A DNA stretch of 64,000 nt from an uncultured Porphyromonas sp. (GTDB lineage Bacteria; Bacteroidota; Bacteroidia; Bacteroidales; Porphyromonadaceae). Below are positions 58,537 through 64,000 of the stretch, in pieces; within the stretch, counting starts at the first letter, position 1; every line of letters begins with the position of its first letter. The translations under genes were made by a program, and so were the position numbers. The notes beneath the pieces are model-generated. The model did no database searches. It saw nothing but the letters and a program-made list of their open reading frames with translations, and was not told the DNA's origin. The stretch lies in contig NZ_CABUAN010000006.1 in the NCBI RefSeq assembly GCF_902489635.1, forward strand, positions 1-64,000. The letters are read 5' to 3'.

Positions 58537-59892
58537 ATGCTCGTCATCCCAGAAGCTTTCGATCAGAACAATGCCGAGCAGATGTCTGCCCTGCAGTGCC
58601 TCGAGCAGACCTCTATGAGTCTCTTCCTGACGGGTAGTGCGGGAACGGGCAAGTCCTACTTCCTGCAGCACTACTGCGAGGTGACTCACAAGAAGTTTGT
58701 CAAGCTTGCCCCGACGGGGCTCGCTGCGCTCAACATCCATGGGCAGACGATCCACAGCTTCTTCCGGCTACCGCTAGCACCGCTGACAGATCCCAACCAC
58801 ACCTCCGCCATCACACGCCGCTATCGTAAGGACAAGCGGGAGCTCATCCGTCAGCTCGACCTGATCATCATCGACGAGATATCGATGGTGCGATGCGACC
58901 TGCTCGATGCGATGGATCGTATCCTGCGCAGTGTGAGGCACAGCCGAGTACCCTTTGGGGGTGTGCAGCTCCTCATGGTGGGCGACCCATTTCAGCTACC
59001 GCCAGTCACGACAGCCTCCGATCAGGAGGAGATGCAGCGCGCTTACCCTGAGAGTGACGGCTTTTACTTCTTTGAGGCGCACGCCTACGCTGCACTGGCA
59101 CCTATCTCCATAGTCCTACGTCGCATGTATCGCCAGAGCGATCAGCACTTCGTCTCCGCACTTGAGGAGATCCGTCTAGGACGTGTCAGCGATGACACGG
59201 TCGCCCTGCTCAATAGCCGCGTCTCCCCACAGTGGCAGGAAGAGCTACTCCAGAGCGACCAGCATGCGGTGCTACTCTTCTCTCACAGAGCCAATGTGGA
59301 GACGTACAACCAGTCTCGCTGCGCCCAGCTTGATGCCAAAGAGGTAACCTTCCGCGGCAAACTCAAGGGCAAGATCCCCGCCTCTGCGCTGCCCGTCCCC
59401 GAAGAATTTTCGCTCAAGGTGGGGACTCAGGTGATGCTCGTGAGCAACCACCCCGACGGAGCGTGGGTCAATGGCACGACGGGCGTCATCACGAAGCTCG
59501 TCGGCGGAACTATTGGCGACATCACGGAGCCTTATGCCAAGGTGAAGACGCCCGATGGCGAGACTATCATCGTCACGCCACACACCTGGTCGCAGGTGGA
59601 CTACGACTACGACGAGGAGAAGGGAGAGATCGTCGAGCGACAGACTGGCTCCTACACGCAGCTACCGCTCATCGTCGCTTACTCCATCACGGTACACAAA
59701 GCGCAGGGGCAAACGTGCGACCAGATTGTGGTCGACCCAAGTCGCTTCTTCGCCCCAGGACAAGGGTACGTTGCCCTCAGTCGCTGTCGCACGCTCGAGG
59801 GTTTGACGCTCACGCAGCCGCTCAAGCCGTACAACCTACGCACTGCCCCTTCGGTACTACAGTTCTACCGAAAGATCCTTTCGCACGTCTAG
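58537..59892 (+). CDS. PIF1/RecD-like SF1 DNA helicase
   Basis: 451 residues from ATG 58537. Walker A LTGSAGTGKSYFL (about 31-43), motif Ia APTGLAALNIHGQTIHSFF, motif II IIIDEISMV, motif III GDPFQLPPV, and motifs V/VI SITVHKAQGQTCD and GYVALSRCRT. This order matches PIF1-type 5-prime to 3-prime helicases common in Bacteroidota. No HRDC or nuclease extension. The longer frame from 58420 overlaps queC and is rejected. Convergent with the metallophosphoesterase gene (29-bp gap). Confidence 0.92.
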   Translation: MLVIPEAFDQNNAEQMSALQCLEQTSMSLFLTGSAGTGKSYFLQHYCEVTHKKFVKLAPTGLAALNIHGQTIHSFFRLPLAPLTDPNHTSAITRRYRKDKRELIRQLDLIIIDEISMVRCDLLDAMDRILRSVRHSRVPFGGVQLLMVGDPFQLPPVTTASDQEEMQRAYPESDGFYFFEAHAYAALAPISIVLRRMYRQSDQHFVSALEEIRLGRVSDDTVALLNSRVSPQWQEELLQSDQHAVLLFSHRANVETYNQSRCAQLDAKEVTFRGKLKGKIPASALPVPEEFSLKVGTQVMLVSNHPDGAWVNGTTGVITKLVGGTIGDITEPYAKVKTPDGETIIVTPHTWSQVDYDYDEEKGEIVERQTGSYTQLPLIVAYSITVHKAQGQTCDQIVVDPSRFFAPGQGYVALSRCRTLEGLTLTQPLKPYNLRTAPSVLQFYRKILSHV

Positions 59893-59921
59893 CCCAAAGA
59901 CTAAAGAAGCAATCCTATATT

Positions 59922-61391
59922 CTAAGGCTTGCTCTTGGCAAGTCTTTGTCGATCCAGACGAGCGGTGTGATCGTAAGGCAGCGACACATTGTTATCCGAC
60001 TCTGAGGTGTCGTATAGAGCCGTCTCAAAAAGCTCTATCTGCTGAGTTAGCGATGGTACCAATCCCTGGATCAGCCCCTTCGTCTGATCAAAGAGATCAC
60101 CCGGATATGGCTCCGTCATCCTTGCCGTACTATCTGGATTGTGATGCAGGCCCCGCTCGTCACCTTGCAGGTGATTTGCATAGATCTCCATAAATAGAGG
60201 CTTTAGCTCTGGTATCGCCTGATCAATCACACCCTTATAAGGAGCTATAACCGAGGCACTATCCTGACTCTCTAGATGCTCCGTGAGGAAGCGTACCAGA
60301 TCATTTATCCCAAGCTCTAGGTGCTGATAAGCGTAGTCCTGTAAAGAGATCGTTCCTTCTGAAGCGATCTGAGAGGGCATCGCTAAGGCGATCTGACGAG
60401 AGGATATACGTAGCTCTGTCGGGGTGACCTCAACCAAACGATATGGACAGGGGTATGTGACTGTGGATCCAGTCTCTATGTCATGTATGACGCTCTGGTT
60501 GTAGCTCTTGGCTGCGATGTCCTGAGCATGAAAGTGTCCCGTGAAGACATACTGCAGACCAGCCTCGGCGAGTCGCTCTGCGATGCGATCATAATCCTGT
60601 ATCAGATACTCCTTAGCCAGTAGCGACTGCCCCGGGAAGTGCTCTACGATACCATGATGCATCATCGCTATGACCTGCTTGCCCTGAGCATTGGCTTGTC
60701 GCACTTGATCCTCGATCCACTGGATGCGTTCCTCATCGAGACGGCCAGCCGTCGTGGGGTAGTTATTGGCGATATTGTCATCGTACTGACAAGCATCGAT
60801 GCCGATGACGCGTAGCCCTGGGAGCGGCTCCGACACGTAGCAGAGCGCCGGTCCTCTCGAGATACTTGAGGAGGCGTCATACCCGTATGGTGCCATAATC
60901 TGAACAAACTGATCGGGAGTGACATGCTCCGTAGCAGTCGTATGATCTCCTAGGTAGATCTGAGCAAGGGGGTTGTTAATGTCATGATTCCCAGGCACGA
61001 CGAGTACCTTGATACCCGCCTCTGTGAGTCGATCTAGCCGCTGCGTGAGGTAGCGATAGCTAGCCAGCTCACCATCCTTCGTGAGGTCTCCACAGATGAG
61101 GAAGAGATCAGGACGTATCTCTAGAGCTTCCTTGATTAACTGATCAAAGATCTGCACACTCTCGAGGAGCAGCTTACGATCGCTACGTAATGTCTCCTCA
61201 AAGGCAGGGCCCTCCTGAACGACTAGCTCAGGAGCCATAATGTGTGGATCGCTACAGACGAGGAGCGTGTACTGCGACTTCACACTGAGCGGGGGACGCT
61301 CAGCCCACCCCTCTAGCGGGAGGGCTAGCAAGATGATGGCGCTAATGAGTAGCGAGGCAAGTCGTGTGAGGGATTGTGTTTTTTGCTTCAT
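59922..61391 (-). CDS. Secreted calcineurin-like metallophosphoesterase
   Basis: 489 residues. Signal peptide (about 1-30, EGWA). Metallophosphoesterase motifs are in order: CSDPHI, FLICGDLTKDGE, VVPGNHDINN, AMMHHGIVEH and FTGHFHAQD. The C-terminal 150 residues are helical and family-specific. The substrate could be a nucleotide, phosphoester or lipid; nothing here decides. Exported, so it acts in the periplasm or at the surface. Own -7 box at 61431-61438. Confidence 0.9.
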   Translation of the reverse strand: MKQKTQSLTRLASLLISAIILLALPLEGWAERPPLSVKSQYTLLVCSDPHIMAPELVVQEGPAFEETLRSDRKLLLESVQIFDQLIKEALEIRPDLFLICGDLTKDGELASYRYLTQRLDRLTEAGIKVLVVPGNHDINNPLAQIYLGDHTTATEHVTPDQFVQIMAPYGYDASSSISRGPALCYVSEPLPGLRVIGIDACQYDDNIANNYPTTAGRLDEERIQWIEDQVRQANAQGKQVIAMMHHGIVEHFPGQSLLAKEYLIQDYDRIAERLAEAGLQYVFTGHFHAQDIAAKSYNQSVIHDIETGSTVTYPCPYRLVEVTPTELRISSRQIALAMPSQIASEGTISLQDYAYQHLELGINDLVRFLTEHLESQDSASVIAPYKGVIDQAIPELKPLFMEIYANHLQGDERGLHHNPDSTARMTEPYPGDLFDQTKGLIQGLVPSLTQQIELFETALYDTSESDNNVSLPYDHTARLDRQRLAKSKP

Positions 61392-61430
61392 AGTCGATTA
61401 CGATATATTGCGTTTCCTAGATTGTCTACG

Positions 61431-61438
61431 CAAAGGTA
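61431..61438 (-). promoter_or_regulatory. -7 box for the metallophosphoesterase gene
   Basis: The minus strand reads TACCTTTG, exact, about 40 bp before ATG 61391. Confidence 0.6.
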
Positions 61439-61510
61439 TCGTCTGTCGATTGCCCCTTCGTTGTCTTTTTGCTACCAATAGGTTATCATAAGAAGATCTG
61501 AATAACAGCA

Positions 61511-61547
61511 GAGGACTCAATCGCCCCGATTCAGCGATTGAGTCCTC
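61511..61547. terminator. Hairpin between the phosphorylase and phosphoesterase genes
   Basis: GAGGACTCAATCGC (61511-61524) and GCGATTGAGTCCTC (61534-61547) form a perfect 14-bp stem, about 65 bp after the stop of the phosphorylase gene on the minus strand. T-tracts are weak on both sides. Confidence 0.65.
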
Positions 61548-61565
61548 TCATTATTTATAGTTGCT

Positions 61566-61607
61566 AACAGCCAACAGCCAAAGGCTAAAGGCTAACAGCC
61601 AAAGGCC
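61566..61607. repeat. Heptamer array AACAGCC/AAAGGCT (6 units)
   Basis: Six 7-bp units (AACAGCC twice, AAAGGCT twice, AACAGCC, AAAGGCC) directly after the phosphorylase stop. It is the reverse complement type of the GGCTRTT arrays at 43438 and 44673. Confidence 0.75.
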
Positions 61608-61612
61608 ATCAC

Positions 61613-64000
61613 TCAGAAGGAGATCCAGCGGACGTAAGCGAAGTCCATCAGATGAGGCAGCTCCGGCAGATAGGGGCGCAGACGCACCGCTATCTGATAT
61701 TTGCCTGGCTGAGCCGACGGCACCGTCAGCTCATAGGTGCGGATCGTCCCCAAGCGTGGCATCACCTCGTGGAAGAGATCCTTGCCCACATACTGCACCT
61801 GGCCCGTCAGCTCGTTCCGCGTCGTGACAATCAGCTCGGCAACGATATCGGCATCGACTTGCCCCGCATCGATCGTCACCTTAAAGGTCGGATCGCTAGG
61901 CTGGCCGTCGTAGTTGGGCTCTCGCATGACACCCTCAAAAGTCGCCTCCTGCACGGTGATCGTATCCCACGTGGCAGCGACCTGTTGCTTCCAAGCCACG
62001 ATATCACGAGCCTGCTGATAGCCCTGATGCTCTAGAAGCTCGGAGCGTACAGCCAGCTTATTGTAGAGGCGCTCGTAGTAGTCGTCCAGCATGCGACGCA
62101 TCGTAAAGTGTGGCGCGATGTAGAGCATCGAGCGCTTGATATGGTCTACCCAGCGATCCGAGCAACCAGCGGGCATGTCGGCATAGTAAGCGGGTACGAT
62201 CTCCTGCTCTATGAGGTGGTAGATCGTCATCGCATCGAGCTGATCCTGCAGATGCTGATCAATGTAGGTAGACTCTGCCGAGAGTGCCCAGCCGGCACCC
62301 TCCTTGTACCCTTCGTACCACCAGCCGTCCAGCACGGAGAGATTGAGGACTCCGTTCATCTCTGCCTTTTCGCCAGAAGTACCAGAGGCCTCCATGAGGC
62401 GTGTCGGGTTGTTGAGCCATACATCGACGCCCGGGATAAGCGTCTTGGCAAGTGCTATGTCGTAGTCGGGCAGGAAGATGATCTTACCGACAAACTGCGG
62501 CATGCGACTCACCTCTATGATACGCTTGATGAGCGCCTGACCACCCCCATCAGCGGGGTGCGCCTTGCCCGCAAAGATAAAGCGAACGGGACGCTCTTTG
62601 TTGTCCAGGATCTTAGCCAAAGCCTCTAGATCCTCAAAGAGCAGGTGAGCACGCTTATAAGTAGCGAAGCGTCGTGAGAAGCCTATGTAAAGGGCCCGCT
62701 CCTCTAGTTCGTCGAGCGTTGCCTTAGCCAGCTGTGGCGGAAGTCCTATCTCTCCGTGAGTCTCTATGATCGTGCTCTGTATGTGCTGTATCAGTCGTCT
62801 CTTGAGTCGCTGGCGTATCTGACGTATCTCCTCGCTCGGCACGCTCATGATCTTAGACCACATCTCCTCTTGAGACTGATGGCTTAGATAGTCTGCGCCG
62901 AAGTGACGGACGAAGAACTGCTGCCACTCAGGCGCTGCCCAGGTAGGCAAATGCACCCCATTCGTTACATAAGTGACATGGCTCTCCTCAGGGAAGAAGC
63001 CCTCCCACACGGGAGCAAACATACGCTTCGACACATCGCCATGGAGCTTGCTCACACCATTGGCTTCCTGTGAAGTATGTAGTGCTAGGACGCTCATAGA
63101 GAACTTACCGCCGCTCCCGTGGCTATCCTTACCCAGCTGGATAAACTCATCACGAGAGATACCCAGACGACTATAGAAGGGTGTAAAGTAACGATCGATC
63201 AAAGCATCCTCAAAGTAGTCATGCCCTGCTGGCACAGGCGTATGCACCGTATAGAGCGAAGAGGCGCGTACCACCTCCAGTGCTACATCAAAGGGCAAGC
63301 CCCTATCCTCCACCAGATTGACCAGTCGCTCCACGTTCATAAAGGCCGCATGCCCCTCGTTCATGTGATACACATCGCACGTGATGCCGAGCTGCTTGAG
63401 GAGCATCGTACCACCGATGCCTAGAAGGTACTCCTGACGGAGTCGATTCTCCCAGTCGCCACCATAGAGGCTGTGGGTGATGCTTTTGGCCAAATCGCCA
63501 TTCTCAGGCACATCGGTGTCCAGCAGATAGAGCGACACGCGACCTACCGGCACGCGCCACACCTGACAAACGACAGGCAGTGAAGCCATCTCTAGATGTA
63601 GCGTCAGTCGCTCGCCATGCTCGTTGAGGACTGGCTCGAGGGGCAGGTTGTGAAAGTTTTGCGGCACATAGTGCGCCACCTGATTGCCACTCGGGTCAAG
63701 ACTCTGCGTGAAGTAGCCGTAGCGGTAGAGAAGGCCTACGGCGGTGAGCCGGACGTTGCTGTCGCTCGCCTCCTTGACATAGTCCCCCGCGAGGATGCCT
63801 AGACCACCCGAGTAGATGTGGAGCGTGTTGCTAATGCCGTACTCCATGCAGAAGTAAGCGACCGAGGGACGCGTCTCATCGGGACGCTCCTGCAGATAAG
63901 CCTGCAACTCATCGTACAGCACCTGTACCTCTGCGAGGAAGGCGCGATCTTGACAAAGCTCCGCGATGCGCTCAGCACCTAAGAGGTGCAGCATCCAGCG
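61613..64000 (-). CDS. Alpha-glucan phosphorylase (GT35), N terminus beyond the window
   Basis: At least 795 codons, open to the window edge (reading RWMLHLLGAERIAEL), so the start lies outside; about 40-100 residues are probably missing. Motifs: FCMEYGISNTLHIYSGGLG, VYHMNEGHAAF, YIGFSRRFATYKRAHLL, the pyridoxal-phosphate region MEASGTSGEKAEMNGVLNL, and a C-terminal extension with a beta domain (FKVTIDAGQVDADI). This is the shorter bacterial/archaeal phosphorylase type that releases glucose-1-phosphate from glycogen. It is followed by a heptamer array and a hairpin. Confidence 0.92.
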   Translation of the reverse strand, partial: RWMLHLLGAERIAELCQDRAFLAEVQVLYDELQAYLQERPDETRPSVAYFCMEYGISNTLHIYSGGLGILAGDYVKEASDSNVRLTAVGLLYRYGYFTQSLDPSGNQVAHYVPQNFHNLPLEPVLNEHGERLTLHLEMASLPVVCQVWRVPVGRVSLYLLDTDVPENGDLAKSITHSLYGGDWENRLRQEYLLGIGGTMLLKQLGITCDVYHMNEGHAAFMNVERLVNLVEDRGLPFDVALEVVRASSLYTVHTPVPAGHDYFEDALIDRYFTPFYSRLGISRDEFIQLGKDSHGSGGKFSMSVLALHTSQEANGVSKLHGDVSKRMFAPVWEGFFPEESHVTYVTNGVHLPTWAAPEWQQFFVRHFGADYLSHQSQEEMWSKIMSVPSEEIRQIRQRLKRRLIQHIQSTIIETHGEIGLPPQLAKATLDELEERALYIGFSRRFATYKRAHLLFEDLEALAKILDNKERPVRFIFAGKAHPADGGGQALIKRIIEVSRMPQFVGKIIFLPDYDIALAKTLIPGVDVWLNNPTRLMEASGTSGEKAEMNGVLNLSVLDGWWYEGYKEGAGWALSAESTYIDQHLQDQLDAMTIYHLIEQEIVPAYYADMPAGCSDRWVDHIKRSMLYIAPHFTMRRMLDDYYERLYNKLAVRSELLEHQGYQQARDIVAWKQQVAATWDTITVQEATFEGVMREPNYDGQPSDPTFKVTIDAGQVDADIVAELIVTTRNELTGQVQYVGKDLFHEVMPRLGTIRTYELTVPSAQPGKYQIAVRLRPYLPELPHLMDFAYVRWISF

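Overview
The window reads as chromosome of a Bacteroidota, most likely Porphyromonas (asaccharolytica/uenonis group; genus inferred from family content, not from a search). Supporting signs are many exact Bacteroidota -7 boxes (TAnnTTTG), weak Shine-Dalgarno sequences, a GldH lipoprotein, several secreted proteins ending in a type IX secretion (T9SS) sorting domain, a methylmalonyl-CoA decarboxylase locus and a Bat (aerotolerance) operon.

Layout. 1-16.2 kb is the conserved information-processing block: a repeat-rich periplasmic protein, an ORF joining a XerC/D-type recombinase to ribosome hibernation factor HPF, tRNA-Tyr, tRNA-Thr, tuf, tRNA-Trp, secE, nusG, rplK-rplA-rplJ-rplL, rpoB, rpoC, ending in a strong terminator. 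16.4-26 kb holds a CotH-family protein, a three-gene lipid-linked glycosylation set, an LRR T9SS cargo, an outer membrane protein and an Ig-like lipoprotein, separated by repeat-laden spacers. 26-34 kb has tRNA-Pro, a NADAR-like protein, a YitT-like membrane protein, a PSP1/RicT-like protein with gldH, another T9SS cargo, and a PCMD lipoprotein with a beta-barrel partner. 34-42 kb is metabolic: a polyprenol-phosphate mannosyltransferase with pyrC, methylmalonyl-CoA epimerase and decarboxylase subunits (no membrane beta subunit visible), a thioredoxin-like protein and tpx.

42.4-56.1 kb is the Bat operon (moxR, DUF58, a DUF4381-like gene, batA, batB, batC, batD), split between the DUF58 gene and the rest by about 6.2 kb of foreign-looking DNA. 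The insertion begins with about 1 kb of nested repeats and continues as AT-rich decayed polymorphic-toxin cassettes: an L,D-transpeptidase-like toxin tail overlapping a secreted immunity candidate, orphan immunity genes (DUF3997-like, Imm40-like, membrane proteins), an HNH/GHH-type nuclease tail followed by a SUKH immunity gene, two short RHS pieces acting as repeated boundaries, an internally deleted IS4-family element and two solo IS ends. The distal bat genes have their own promoter downstream.

56.3-64 kb has proS, queC, a PIF1/RecD-like helicase, a secreted metallophosphoesterase and an alpha-glucan phosphorylase cut by the window end.

A second theme is short repeats: heptamer arrays (TCTAAYY; GGCTRTT; CTATNNA), elements with CCACGTGG palindromes around a 21-bp tandem unit, two MITE-like families with terminal inverted repeats, and long multi-hairpin palindromes. 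They lie almost entirely between genes, and one array runs into a start codon.
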